Source of the DNA: Zoroaster sp. YZ-2022
Taxonomy: Eukaryota; Echinodermata; Asteroidea; Forcipulatida; Zoroasteridae
Assembly: GCA_029582265.1 (NCBI GenBank)
Contig: CM055828.1
Location: 31,183,263 to 31,247,262, forward strand
Length of the DNA stretch: 64,000 nucleotides
Reading direction: 5' to 3'
Shown: in pieces, positions 12,001 to 27,000 of the stretch
Position numbering within the stretch: position 1 is the stretch's first letter
Layout of the letters: each line of letters begins with the position of its first letter
The notes under the pieces: generated by a model
What the model was told of the DNA's origin: nothing
What the model saw: the letters and a program-made list of their open reading frames with translations, nothing else
Databases searched by the model: none
Program-made: the position numbers and the translations under genes

Positions 12001-15000
12001 ATCAAGTTCCCTGATGTTGCTGCTCAAGTTATTCCCTTGGTAAGTTTTACGGTCAGATAATTTAAATACTTTAGTCAGACGCACTTGTCTAAATGAATGG
12101 ACAGAAAGTAATTCCAAACCAGAAATCTCTACCTGACTTCCAGATGTTATGCTTGAACAGAATTATCAGGAGTGTGATGTGTCTGGATTTTTCCGGATTT
12201 CCTGATTTTTACAAATTGTTGTGATCCTCTGGATTTTAAAGATTTAAGCAATAAAGGAAAGCAAAGCAAAGCAAACGCACAGAACTATAGATTTCACTCC
12301 AGCGCTGTTCACAACAGCAGCCCCAATACCCCAAGCAAAATTTACGTGGATTTTTCAAAACTTCCCATATCACACCCCTGAATTGTTTTTCTTCAATTTT
12401 TGGAGATTTCAGCAATGCATCGTTTCAGTGAATTAGCAGAATTCAGTGATATTTATTTGCAAATATGTAATGTAATTTAAAAAAAAATATAAGTTAGTTC
12501 CTAATTTTCCAGACTCATCTTTTTTCTACTCATCCCTTTGTTTTGAAGGATACATATTCCTTTTGAATTATTATTAATTTTTTTAATTTTTTTAAATATT
12601 TTAATAGTTTTTTATTCCGTTTCTCATAATGTAGTAGAAAGAAAGCAGATTTTCACAAAATAATTGACCGAGTCATGGACTAATGGTTTGAGATCTCCAA
12701 AATGTTCAGTATCTTTGACTTAGGGATACTTCTCAGAAGCAGTCTAATCATCCCACAAAAATCATACTGGAAAGGGTTTTTCTCAATTTTTTTTTTTTAG
12801 TTGATGGAGTTCCTGAGTGACACCAATGAGTTGGCAGCAGCCGATGTTCTCGTCTTTGTCCGTGAGGCCATCCAGCGGTTTGAGCAACTCAAGCCACTCA
12901 TTGTCACCAAACTCCTGGAGGTCTTTGCTTCCATCAGGACGGTGAGGTGAGCCAGACCAAGGGAAATGTGTCCATGTCATGGGTCATCACTTTGAAGTTT
13001 TTTCTACTAGCATGCCTGGAATTATATTGAGGGCACGGAGGCCATAGCCTTTCATTGCCCTGGTCTTCCGTTGCCCTGGTCTTCCGTTGCCATGGTCTTC
13101 CGTTGCCCTGGTCTTCCGTTGCCCTGGTCTTCCGTTGCCCTGGTCTTCCGTTGCCCTGGTCTTTGTTACCCTAGTCTTTGTTGCCCTGGTCTTCCGTTGC
13201 CCTGGTCTTCCGTTGCCCTGGTCTTCCGTTGCCCTGGTCTTCCGTTGCCCTGGTCTTCCGTTGCCCTGGTCTTCCGTTGCCCTGGTCTTCCGTTGCCCTG
13301 GTCTTTGTTGCCCTGGTTTTACGTTGCCCTGGTCTTCCGTTGCCCTGGTCTTCGTTGCCCTGGTCTTCGTTGCCCTGGTCTTCCGTTGCCCTGGTCTTCC
13401 GTTGCCCTGGTCTTCCGTTGCCCTGGTCTTCGTTGCCCTGGTCTTCATTGCCCTGGTCTTCGTTGCCCTGGTTTTCGTTGCCCTGGTCTTCGTTGCCCTG
13501 GTCTTGGCCTTGGTGCCCCTTAAAAATGTTTCCATAGACATTCTGATATTGTAATAGAAGTGCCCTTTACTTGGGTAAAGTGACCTTTCCCCTACAATAA
13601 TGAAATCAGGCCTGTGATTTCTCAGGATTTTTCCTGATTTTTTTTTATTACAAATCTCCCTTTGCCTCAACATTTTCTTGAAAGAAGAGAAGTAGCCACC
13701 AAGGAAAAAAAGAAGTAGTCTGTATTGTACCCAAATGTCTAGTTTCTTGTTTGTGGGGATGTGGAGAGACTGTAAATCCTCCAAAATTAAACATCCAGGA
13801 GGTTGAGGGGGCTTTGTCTTCTAGACCAAAGGGAGACCCTGGCCTGCTGCACATTTTTCAAGATGTTTTACTTTTGTCAAATCACACCCTTGTGAAATTT
13901 TAGACCTATTAACCAGTCCATGTTTATCTCTTGTTATTTGGTTGTGTCTTTCTGTCAGTCTTGTCAGTCTGTTTTGCCTAAATGCCTGTCTGACTGTATA
14001 TGAGCCTTTGTGCAACTACGTCACAGATCACCAGCATGCTTACGACATGGCCATTTTGAGAATCAACTCCTCATAAGAAAAGTGCAGTGCATTTGATTGT
14101 ATAATGTTAGTACATACACGTTCAGAGCAAAAATTTACAGTTCCGTAAAGTGCAAGCTTGTATTCCCATTAACCCTAACCTTACCAAATCCTCCAAAATC
14201 CTCTTTGCTAAAGTGAAGGATTTTGAAGGATTGAGGTTACATGCTACATGCTCTTTGCTGAAGTGAAGGATTTTGGAGGATGGAGGTTATTAGGCATACT
14301 TGCCTTTCCATGGTACATGTACATCCATGTTTGTTGTAGTGATTGCAAGGTCAGTGCTTGGGTCAGTGGACACTGTTTGTTGCTCCATGCATGCAGGGAG
14401 GGTCCCTGGCCATGTACATGTATCACAGATTAGAAACACATGTGTGCATACATGTCATGTGCTTGCTTTACTACTGAAGGATTTTGGAGGATTCAGGTTA
14501 TGTGTAAGCAAATGGGCCTAGGGAGTTAGGGAGGATTCAGGTTATGTGTAAGCAAATGGGCCTAGGGAGTTAGGAAGGATTCAGGTTATGTGTAAGCAAA
14601 TGGGCCTAGGGAGTTAGGAAGGATTCAGGTTATGTGTAAGCAAATGGTTAGGGTTAATAAATGTCCATATTGGGGTCGCTTTTACATTTTCAAGATTTCA
14701 AATAACTGTATGTGGTCAAGAAGCCCATGAGTCAGTGTGATGCAGAACACCAACCAAGAAGATAAGTCTCTGTGACTCGAAAGAAATATTTCCACTCTCA
14801 ATGCTGCATTGCATGTTGCGCACCAGCTTATTATAACAGCTGTCACATGACGTGCGTATGTGCCATTGATCAACAAAACGATTGTACGTGGTCTGATGAT
14901 GTCAACCGCACAAGGTTGACATTTGGTCGGGCTGCCTGTCTGTCTGTCTGTCTGTCTGTCGGGCTGTCTGTCTGGGTGTCTGTCTGTCTGTCTGTCGGGC

Positions 15001-18000
15001 GGGCGGTCTGTCTGTCTGTCTGTCTGTCATCAATCTTCAAATTGACCCGTGTCATTCCCACTGGCCTTTAGGATTCACCGAGCCGCTTTATGGATTCTTG
15101 GAGAGTACTGCATCACCACAGAAGAGATCCAGAGTCTGATGAATGAGATCCGTAACTCCCTGGGTGAGATACCCATTGTCGAAGATGAAATGAGGAAGGC
15201 TGCAGGAGAAGACACTGAAGGTATGAAAAGAAGACATCTGATTTTACTTTTTTAAATTGCATTTGCTTAAATGCATGTTGTGCACGTGTGTGTGTGTGTG
15301 CGTGCGTGCGTGTTCGTGGGAGTTATGGTGTCTCAATGTTAGAATGGGTACCTCTTTCTCCACATTTATCACTGTGCAGTCAACTTGATTTGGCTCTACA
15401 AATCAACTCGACCAAACTGAGACTGGAATGAAAATTGTCTGGCCCCTAATATGGAATGACAATACGCACTGTAATCATACTTGCGTGTAGGATATCTGAA
15501 AAGTCAAAAATCAGGAAATCCAAACGTTTTTCGAGTAGCCATCTTGGTTTTCTGATCAGTAAATAAGTATGGGAATCGAAATGACGCTCATGTCCAAAAA
15601 AAGACTGGTGCCTATCAAACAGTGATTATTTTTTTCTTATTGGCACTCGAGGTACCAGACAAAAATGGATGAAATCTATATAGCAGATTTAACCTTAACC
15701 CGCCTGGCTTTGTTTTCTTGCAGAGGAGGCCATTGTCATCTCTAGTCAGAAGCGTCAGTTGACGGAGATGGGTACCTATGCCACACAGAGCGCCCTCAGT
15801 GCAGCTGCACCTAAGAAAGATGCAGAATCCAGGTAGGACAGGCCTTGAACTTAACCACGGTCATTGCTGTGGAGCCCCTCTGAGTTGGCCGTAATGCCCC
15901 CTTTGGTTGGCCTTGAAATTTTGAGGCAGCCAAGGCCAAAGTGGGCGTGCCCTCTCAATCCTTAAAGTCGAGGCCTGGTATTTTCATTGTGTATATGACC
16001 GCTTGGGTTGACTGACTTAAATTTTTCTTCAAATGTTCGACAATATTTTGAAAATGCTGGCCAAACACAAGCTGGTTCATATTTCAAACAAACCAGAATT
16101 GAAATCTCAAACGCTGTGATTGAAATCAGTGTTTGAAAATAGAGCATCCAAATCTCTTATTCTGTAAGAAACTGGTTGTCCAAATGTTTAACTTCCAATA
16201 CTTTTGCATGTGCTTTTTAAAAAATAAAACGGTGTTCATTTAGTAAACAGGGAGTCCAATAGACACCCGACGGTATTGCTGGCTAATACTATGATTCACG
16301 TGAATAATTTACAAAATTTGTAGATATTTCAATTTGCGTGAATCATCCTCTGAATTAATGATGTTAATGTCTGCTTCGCATTTGTGTTCGATTCAGGCTT
16401 TAAGCTGTGTGTGCGCGCATGCCTTTCTCAAGAAAAAACGGAGAAGAATTCTTTGAAAAGTATTTCTTGTTTATGTTTTTTTTTTTTTCAGACCTCCTCT
16501 GCGTAGTTTCCTAATGGATGGTGAATTCTTCGTCGGGGCATCTCTAGCCACCGTGTTGACCAAACTGGCTCTGCGTTTCATTGAGCTCAACCAGGATGCT
16601 AAGAAACAAAATGTACGTTGAAAACTGTCATTTTGGAATCTTCTGGTTGTCGGTGTTAAAAAGCTGCAGAATTTTTTGTTGATGCCTGATTTTAAATTGA
16701 AATTCTGTATGTTATAAATCGGACGTATCTGGATTCCATCCCATTTAGTTCTGGAACTAGAAAGCAGCGTCGAGTGTTTGCACAGGCTGTGAAACTTTAT
16801 TTCATGTTTTTCACGATTTCAAAGCTATTCTGTTACAGAAATGGTAGCCATTAGTAAGATGTCTATCTTTTGTAAAACATTAATCACAATCAACTCTTAC
16901 ATTTAAAGGGACAATACTGTCACGATCAACAGGGCATGGAATCGGAGTGCTAGTTTTAGATTAACTCAATGACTGAAAATAATAACGCACATGATAAGGT
17001 CATGTTGCTGCTGCATAAATGAGCCAGTAATGTTTCAGTCACTGTGTTCATCTTAAACTAGGACACCGATTCCATGTCGAGTTGAAAGTCTGCTCTGATC
17101 ATGATGATATTGTCCCTTTAACGATTTCTTCTATATGGGATTCTAGCCGGCCAATTGACATCAGGTAAGCTCGGTGGTTGAGAGGTTAAGACGTCTGCAC
17201 TAGTAAGCAGGAGGTCGTGGGTTTGAATCCCGCCCGAGTCGCCTGTTAAGGTTTTTACCCACAGACACTCGGAAAGCACCGAGTATACAGTGCTATACAC
17301 ACGACGGTGTAGGGCAAAAAATAAAATCAATTGTTTATCACCCGATGCAAGAATTTCATCAAACTATAAATTTCTTCCATAGTTCTTAAAAGAAAAAGTG
17401 GGCAATGCATAAATGTATGTTAGCAGATTCTTGTGGGAACCACACTCCATGTGAATGAGGAGTGGAATGATGTCACACTTATCCTCTGGGATAGTGATCA
17501 TTGCGATTGGACACTAAGTTTGTATAATGTTGTTGTTGATGTTGTTATTTACAGGCATTCCTAGCTGAGTCAATGCTTATCATGGCTACGGTCATCCACC
17601 TTGGGAAATCAGGTCTGGCAAAAAACGTAAGTACAACTTGTTTACATTTAAACCCTGTATGACATTGGTAATTATAAAAGAACAATATTCAACGTTTTTC
17701 TTACTAGTGATGATTGTATAAAAACCTTAATTTCAAGACAAACTAAAATTCCATTGAAAAACTCCACATTGACTTGTCTGACTTAGGCCAAAAAAGAAAA
17801 GTCTCTGGTTTCTGGTCGTCCACGCTTGTTACCTCAGACCTTGTGTCGGCATTTTTTATTTTATTTTTTATTGTGCTAAGAAACTATGTCCAAATGCAGC
17901 CAAAATTGCTGGATCGATTGGAATTCTGCCTTGCTGTGTTTTAAACGACTTTTTCACATGAATGTTTGTCCGATTTGTAAGGCCTCTCTTGGTCACCATA

Positions 18001-21000
18001 CTTTGCATATGGGAAATTTGGTCCCCGTGTATACAATGTATCACCAGACCGATTATGAAGCCGATTGATGACCAGAAACTGGACTTTTTTTGCCTCATGT
18101 CTGTGAATTTGTAATTTTTTTCTTTCTGTGGACCAATTGAGCTGAAAAGTTTTAACATTTTTTTAACCCATTGACTTGATCTTCATTCACCCTAAATCCC
18201 CATTCAGTAACAGGTCTAGAGACCCTGCTCAATGCATGAACTTAGCTATTGTGGCCAAGAATGTCCACCGTTAGACGCATTTCCATCCCATCATTTCTTT
18301 GTTGAATTGATTTCAGAACATCACAGACGACGATCTTGACCGCATCGCCACGTGTCTCCGAGTTCTTGCCGAGCGTCACTCCTTGATGTCCGAGATATTC
18401 GGTCGTGAATGTCGCGACTCACTGCAAATGCTGATCCTGACCAAGCAGGCTGAGGAAAAAGATCAACAGAAGGTAGGAATCAGAACAAGACCGAAAAAAA
18501 TTACTTTACTTGACTGAAAACGGTAATCAAAACAATTGAGAATTATGACAGTCGTGTGCATTCAAAGATAGTATTTGCCTGGTCCAGATCTTCCTTATAT
18601 TTGTAAATATTGAGCGCCATTTTGTATGGGCAGCCATCAGTGAGCAAAAATTGTAACTGTGGTTGGCAAAAGATTGTGCCCAAAATTATACATTTTAACC
18701 TCCCTAGTTTTTAAGAAGGATTTATCTTTAGTTTTTGGTTGTGTCTGTTGATTTTTCAGTATTTTCAATAACTGCTTCGTAAAATTAGCATGTGATTTAA
18801 TTTTGTTCCATGCAGGGATCTGACAAGAAGCTAGCCTCCGTTCAAGCAGACGATCCAATTAACTTCCTTCAGCTTATAGCCAAGGCAGACAACTGCAGTA
18901 CAGAGGTTAGTATTGTTTGCCACATTATTACAATTGTGATTTAATACTGACAACATTTCCAATAGGGGGTGTACAAGGATGTCATACTTTGGGTTTCTTT
19001 CTGAATATTAATTTAATTTGATTGAATTGATTCATTGATCATCTGTGGGCTGATCAATGTACTGTTTTCAAAGGATGTATGCACGCAGTTCTCTGTTCAG
19101 TCAGTCATTTCTTCATCTGTGTTTTGATTGAAATAATATTTGCACCAAATGCAAGCCTATTCCATACTAAATATACAGACGGGTGACAGAAAAATGCCTA
19201 TCTATAGTCATTCTGCCTATTGTTAGGAATGGCCGTGCTGTCTGTAGTTGTACCAATAGACCTATCCCGTCTATTGTCCTAAGCCCTGCCTATCTAAAAA
19301 CTTGATCGCACTAGCTGCGTAAAACCAAAGCGCTTGACCTCCATAACAGCAGCTGTCATAGAAAGGCTTAATCCCTATCCTGTCCGTAAGTGAATAGGTA
19401 ATATGTGCACATTGGTAGTATGTGCATTCTTTCTGCTACTTCCAGTTCCAAAGCTAGCATACTGTGTGTAATTTAACCTAAAATGCCTTGATTTTAATGT
19501 TCAAAAGCAATTCTTGAGGCAGAAATTGACTTTGTTAACCCTCCTACGGTTTGACCTTTCAAAACCTTTCAAAATCTGCTTACGGGCCAAAATGGCTATC
19601 AATTATTATGAACCCTTTAAAACCCTCCAGAATTTGTTGCTACTGAACAACCACACCTTTCAATACCCTTTGAAAGGTATTGAAACATTTCAACACCAGT
19701 TTGTTCAGAGAGTTGTTACACCTTTCGAAACCTTTCATATAGGTCCCTTTTGTCAGACAGTTTTCTCACCTTTCAAAACCCTTCAGTACAGCAAACTTGA
19801 AAGGTTTTGAAAGGTTTTGAAAGGTCTGACAATTCTATGGCAACTGCACTGTATATAGGAGGGTTAATAAGATTTTGAATTTTTACAACACATACGTTAA
19901 ATGCAAGTCCCAAGCTTTCTAATTTCTTATTTAAATCCTTAAAGAAATGGGTGGTCAGTGCATTTCCAATGGGCTTCTGATGATCGTTGGAGTCGGCATG
20001 TGTGAAGTGGACGTGGTTTATGTTGGAATTATGTCACACTTACCAACAGGATTGGTTAGTCAGTGCTGTCTGATTGACAGGCTGGATGGGTCTATTGTTC
20101 ACAATTTAAAAAAAAAAAAACTAAAAACATAACCCTGACAATTCTTCTTATCTTAACTTTTTGTCACCGATTCTTTTAAACAGGACCAGTTGACGATGAG
20201 TCTTTCCCTAGCAACCATGGGGGCTTCCAGTAAGAAGGAAATACACGACATCAGCACGTCCAAGTTGAGTAAGGTATGATACAATGAAGTTGAGCTTTTT
20301 GTTAGTCCACTTGAAGTTCAAGAAAATAATTGTGTATGGCGCAAATTGCCATATGAAATACCTCGTACTAACATAAAGAAACGTGCAAAGTGGGCATGGT
20401 TTATGTTGGAATTACGTCACACTTACCAACAGGGAACACTTGTTTGGGGTAAACAAAGAAAAATTCACTTGAGTGGGATTTGAACCTGTGACCTATGGGT
20501 TGACTTACATTTTTGCTAGCACTAAAAGGGAGGTTTTGAACCATGGTTTTAACCCTTTCACTACCATTGGCGACTTTAGTCGACAACACACACACCCCCT
20601 GTTGCTTACCATTGGCGACTTCAGTCGACCAAGGTTACCACACACACAGCACTTAATTGGGAGTATCATAACCAGCTTTTAAAACAGCTGTATTTTTTCC
20701 CTTCTTCGCAGTCCATACCCATGCTATATATGGTTGGAAAGACCGATTCCTTATCTTTCTAATGGTATAGCCCAACCTACATGTTGCTATTATAGAAATC
20801 AGACATAATACAAGTCAATCCTTTCAGTGGCCATTTGTGCTATGGAACGCCATACACTTGTGTATAAAATGCTCTCTGTGTTTGTGAAACAAAGTCAGGG
20901 GAAGTAAAATAAATAACCCGATCATTTTATATGCAACATGATAGGGAATTTTGTAAGCAACAATCATTTCATTGAATATATCTTTCTCCAACAAATTCTT

Positions 21001-24000
21001 CATGATGAAAAAGAGTTTAGAAAAAGTGCCTGTAAATGGATGCATACTGTTGTGTAATAATGTGTGAATTCATGCATGACTGGGCAAACAATTCGGTAAC
21101 CAGTGAGACATCCTGTTGAAACAAATCGGTAATGAAAGGGTTAAGCCTTCCATCTGCGATAAGGTTGGAGTTACCAAGGTTGCACAGCTTTGCCGATCTC
21201 CTTTGCCTAGACTCATCCAGGCAGCAGTGGCTTTAGTAACGCTAATATTTCCAGTTTCCTGATCTGTACATGCTGTTGATTTCACGGACATTTAACCTAT
21301 AGATAGCAGCAATTGAAAATGATGTTAGGAAACCGTTATGGTGACCATGCTCGACTTAGGCTAAAACCATGGGCAGGTGAACAACATATACGGAATGGTG
21401 GAATAGGCCTGCAATCCTTATTGGTTGTTGACATTTGTGTGTATGCGTAAATTTGTATGTGCACGCAACGCTGTATTGAAGACGCAGGCCTGTGATTTCT
21501 CAGGATTTTTCCTGATTTCAGGATTTTTTACTAATCTCCCTTTGCCTCAAAATTCTTTTTTGAAAGAAGAGAAGTAGCCACCAAGGAAAGAAAAAAAGAA
21601 GCCTGTATTGTGTTCCAAACCTCTAATTTCTTGTTTGTTGGGGATGTGGAGAATCGGTCAATCCTTCAAAATTAAACATCCAGGAGGTTCAGGGGGGATT
21701 TGTCCTCTAGACCAAAGGGAGACCCAGGCCCGCTACCCATTATACAGGTTTTTTTCTTTTACACTTTTGTCAAATCACACTCTTGAAGACTATGCATGCT
21801 CTGTGCCCATGGTTTCAACGAATCTGAGTTTATACAGTCCGTGCACACGCCTTCCTGTCTATAGGTTATTATTGTTTTGGGTTTGATATATTCTGTAGTG
21901 CTCTTGTTTGATTCCAACTATCAGGTGACCCAGCTCACAGGCTTCTCTGACCCCGTCTATGCCGAGGCCTATATTAATATCAATCAGTATGACATTGTGC
22001 TTGATGTCTTGGTTGTCAACCAGACTGCTGATACGCTGCAAGCTTGCTCATTGGAACTTGCCACCCTTGGTACGTATAATTATAACGGTGAACAGATAGT
22101 TACATTGATGTTCTTCACTTGGCCTTGATTGTACTGTATTGAAATCTAGATCTACAATAAAAAAAAAATTAAATCTTATTATTTTGTGACGTTACCAAGA
22201 AAATAGTGAAAATGCATTCAGGTTCGATCTGTTAACAAGCTTCATTCTCCTTCCAATGTGGTATTTTAATCTGCTATCAGATTTTTATTAACCCTAACTC
22301 CCTAGCCCCATTTGCTTACACATAAGGGGCCGTCCAAAGTTTTCAACATTTTTAAGGTCGTACAGAGAGTACTACTTTTCAAGACCCCCCCCCTCCCCCC
22401 AAAGTAGTACTTTTCAACATTTTTTGTTTCAATGTTGATGCGCATGTTTTATATAACATTTTACATGTGTGCTGCACTGACTATTAGCAATGTTAACATG
22501 TTGCTGATGATCAATGCAAGTTAAAAACAAAATCAGATGAAAATTAAATTTTGTCAAAAACAATGTACACATACTTTTATTGTTTATTTTAAACATACAA
22601 TCCTAAAAGCATGGCTGGTGTCTTTTTGTAAAAACATTGGTACAGTCATCATGCAATACTACAAATGGCATGAAATGCTATTTCCTTCTCAATTTCATTC
22701 TTAAAAAAAAGGTTTTGAGTTGTAATTTCTGTTTATTTTAAACATCGGCTTTGTATGATTTGGCCTGTTACGTCACTCCCTATTAAAAGCAAATTTAATG
22801 TTTAAAAAATGCAGAATAAAATGCGTATTGCCAGGCCAAAAGGGTCACATCGTTGACAAATAAGGTTGAATTAATAAAATGAAAAGGTTCGTTTCACATC
22901 AGGAAGTGAGTTAGTTTTTTTACGTAGATGGGCGTCCTTTTTTCAGTTTGTGTTTTTCATTGGTCTGGTGTTTCTGCAGCTGGTACTGGGTGGGATACTG
23001 AAGATTGCATACTGGACACTTGTGAATCTTCTTCGCCTTAGTATCACGCTTCCCTCCATGAATGTGGAGAGTATGACGAACACAATCTGCATTTGATGTG
23101 AACAAATAGCGGCATAAGGGGCAGGATCCAAATGAGGTCTTCTTGAAGTACTCTCCTGGCTTGCTAAAACTTGGGGAAGCACACAATTGTCTGAATGTCA
23201 TGAACGATGATGGATGAGCTGGATTGATCGTGATTGGTGGAATGTGCCATGATTCTGAAGACGGCATGTTCCACACCTTCAGAGCTGTCACAGGTTTTGA
23301 GGAACAGACACATGTGTGATCGTTGCAACTTCCTCTTTTGAATGACACATGACCAGGTCTCTTGTCAATGTGCTTCACCAAGAACCTCCACTCCTCCAGT
23401 TTCTCTAACAGTTCTGGATCCTGTTTGACCTGAAGGAGACTTGCCTGGAACATGCGTTTGACAGTAGCATAGTCATCGTAGTATGTAGTATAGCCATCGG
23501 GTAAATCCTGAACCTTCATAGCTATAGAGGTGACTTTGTGATCTCCATGAGTTTTGCCATCCCAGTATGTGTTCAAGATGTCAAGAGCATTGTTGAACAC
23601 AAGTCTCTTTCTCAAGCATTTCATCCGCAGGTAGACTCTGGTGTGCAGGTGGGCGTTCCTCTCCAGGCAAACAGGCAGGCAGAGATACGCCTGCAAGCCA
23701 CTTTGAGCATGGAGACCACTTGTGCTCAATAGGATTGTAGCGTGAATGGCCTGCTGGCTCACACACTGAAATTAACATGTCCAGTTCTTCATCTCGCCAC
23801 ATTCTGCCTATATAGAATGAATTCAAACAGGACTTTGGTGTCCAGTCTGGACCCCCATCAGTGACGTTAACTAGTACTGGGCGCTTTTCAGCTTTGTTCC
23901 AATTAAGTATGTTTCGCTGATCATTGATGTGCTGCTCGATGGATGTTGATGTATTCTTCACTGTGCGATTAAAGAGCCAAAGAGGACCGTCATGTGGCAC

Positions 24001-27000
24001 GACCACCTCTTCTCTGCCTATCTTATCAACAGATGTTTTATTTCCATCTGCAGCATTTCCTTTCAGCAACAGAAATCCGTCTGGCTCGATTAGATAGCTT
24101 GGAACTGGAAAATCATGGTCGTTATAATGGGGCATGTCATCAGAAGGAAAGAATGTACGAATTTGGTGGTAGCGGGAAACAGCTTGCCCTCCAATGTGAA
24201 CTTTGGCCTTGCTGTCAGTAGAGAATACCATGCACTCATCTGGAAAGGTTGCACACATCTGTCGAACATTGGATACTGCTGCAAAGTGGCAATGTGCATC
24301 ACAATTGTCCTTGCTAACATCACAATTTTTCACACCCAATCTGATATCGAGACAGTCTTTGTGGTTAGATGCTTCACGGGTGTTCTGTCTAGCTGGCTTT
24401 AGCAAATTGTAGATCTTGCTGCGTGAGATGTTCTTGAGTTGTGGCAATTTTTGTTGTATGTAATTTCGGATGTCATCAAGTCTTACACCGCAACTTGTGC
24501 TGGTCCCATCACGTCGTCTTGCATGAGCTGCAAAACCATGCATCTTGACAAAGTCCATGATAGTAGTTAACAGTTCTGGATATTTTTCTTGCATAGGTGT
24601 CGGGCCTGTTTTGTTATACATGAAGATTCCTTCATCAGCTTCTTGCGTATCTTCATCACCCCGAGTCTCCAACTCCTTATCTTCAGCCATGTCAAGAAAC
24701 AAAATTTCGGAAATTGTGTTTGGCTTCAGAACGAGTTCGGCAAAATCAATCAGAACATGATGATTGCCCTTTGTGACACAAAGGATTGGAAATGTCTCCA
24801 CAAGTTGTTGAATGAGAGCATCCGATATCAAAACATCAAGCTTGTAGTGTGCGATGATGTTGTCAACAGAAATGCCACTGTTTCCAAGTGTGATTGAAGC
24901 ATCCATGTACTTTACAAACATCTGGAGTTGAGTTGCTGTCAGTGGATAGAATATTGTGTTCCCATATTCATCAGCTTCTACAACATTTCTGATGGCTTGG
25001 TCCCATGACAATCCAAGTGAATTAGAGGCAACCAATCTATACTCATCTGACTTGGTGAGCTTGTTGAAGCTTCTTTGTTTTTTTGCTCGAATGCATCCCT
25101 GTAGATGAGGAATAGCACGATCCATGTCTTGCTTGGCATACAGTAAATTGGGGATAGCATTGGTCACTTGGTGCAGTTTGTCCTGGCAAGATTTCAACTG
25201 ATGCTCCAAACTTCCCGTCGTTATCTTTGAACTGGCAATTGCGAGCAAATTAATTTTTACGAGTTTGAGTTTCTCATCTGCAGTGTTCAAGAGTGCCTTG
25301 ATGGTTGTGCCCTTTCGCTGAAAGACTTGATGAGATAGGTATCTTTCTTTCAAATCCACATACACCTTGAAGGCAATGGCAGTGGTTGCCAATGCCTTGA
25401 TGAAGTCATTATGTGATTTGATATCATCCGATAAAAGGTCTTCTCCAACTCCAAGCATGTCAGTGAAGTAAGTCACGACAGAAAGCTGTTTGTCGTTTAT
25501 GAGCTGCTTACATGCTGTCTCATCATGGTGTGCTGCTGTTGCTGTGATGGTCTGCACTTGTATGGGTTTGGAAGGCGTGATAAGTACATGGGATTCAGCA
25601 GCTTCTCTCCTATCCTCAGTCGTGTCAGAAACATCACCCTGAATTAATACAAAAAATTCAATAAAATTATTGTTAGACCTTGAAATTATGCCATGGAAAT
25701 CAAACTTTGACAAATCAGATCATGCTTTCCCCTTTTAATTTCACCGGTATTCCATATCTCATGGGAAGAAAAAAAAATTAAAAATAAATTTAAAAAAAAC
25801 CCTGATTTTAGGACTAGTTCCAAAAGAGCTGGTTCAAATGTTTTTTTTTCACTGAAGGGAGGTCTTTTGATTTTTACCCCCCCCCCCCAAAATATATATA
25901 TAAAGGCCTAGATATTAATTTTTAAAAATACTTTAAGAGCCAACAAGCACACTTACGCTATAACTGGTCACACTTTCCATTTGGTAGGCCTACGCTACGT
26001 TTTGAGGATGGACCCATAATTAAAAATTTAATGAAGAATTTTATATAAAAGAAATAAAATATAATAACCATATTTAAACAAATTCTTAGAAATATGAACA
26101 TGACAAACACCCACCTTTGGTTTCAAGAAGGCAAATAGTGTGCCGGCTCCCGTCTTTCTTTTCTTCACCTTTTCGACGACTCGCTCGAACAACTGAGAAC
26201 ACGTTTGTTCGAGACGAAGTGGGGGGGGGGGGTGTTTCTAGCCGCCTTCCAATCTGATTGAGCTGCTCGCACAAGTTTGTCACGAGCCCCATTGTGACTG
26301 TTTACGTAGACGTGAGCATTGATGTAATTTTCGTAGAGGTTTGACGGTGATTTATGTACGACAGATGACAAAGTAATGATGTATTTGAGGTCGGAAGAAA
26401 AGCGATCGGACTGCAACAAGTGCGACGCCATGATCATTGGCAGTGACAACCTCGTGCCATGTGTACAAACTCCAAACACCGGTAGAGCGCGGTGTGGGGC
26501 ATGGCGTGCACGATGTCCATGCACAGCTGTGGGAACGATTCGCAGTACAGTCGTGTCAAAGGTCATTCATTCATGCTTCGCACATTCGCTCTACTCAGGG
26601 CACTGTACATACACGTATGAAGAAAAAAAAACCCCAATTATATAATTTTCCTTCGCTGATTGTACGGTACAAAATCAACATTTTATTCACCATTTAAAGT
26701 CGTACGCGGCCTCCGACCCCCCTCCCCCCGTCGTACGCTTTGTACGACCATTAAAATGTTGAAAACTTTGGACGGCCCCTAACCTGAATCCTTCCTAACT
26801 CCCTAGGCCCATTTGCTTACACATAACCTGAATCCTCCCTAACTCCCTAGGCCCATTTGCTTACACATAACCTGAATCCTTCCTAACTCCCTAGGCCCAT
26901 TTGCTTACACATAACCTGAATCCTCCCTAACTCCCTAGGCCCATTTGCTTACACATAACCTGAATCCTCCAAAATCCTTCAGTAGTAAAGCAAGCACATG

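Noticed and set aside
12987..13784. 265-codon - strand frame rich in TRATEDQGN
   Set aside because: Translation of the 16-bp minisatellite plus flanking MITE; no domain and no splice context.
14173..14653. Telomere-like CCCTAA/TTAGGG
   Set aside because: Only one or two units at each end, flanked by TTAA and part of a MITE terminus, with no array.
23994..24897. + strand frames within the transposon
   Set aside because: Shadows of the - strand transposase; no independent motifs.
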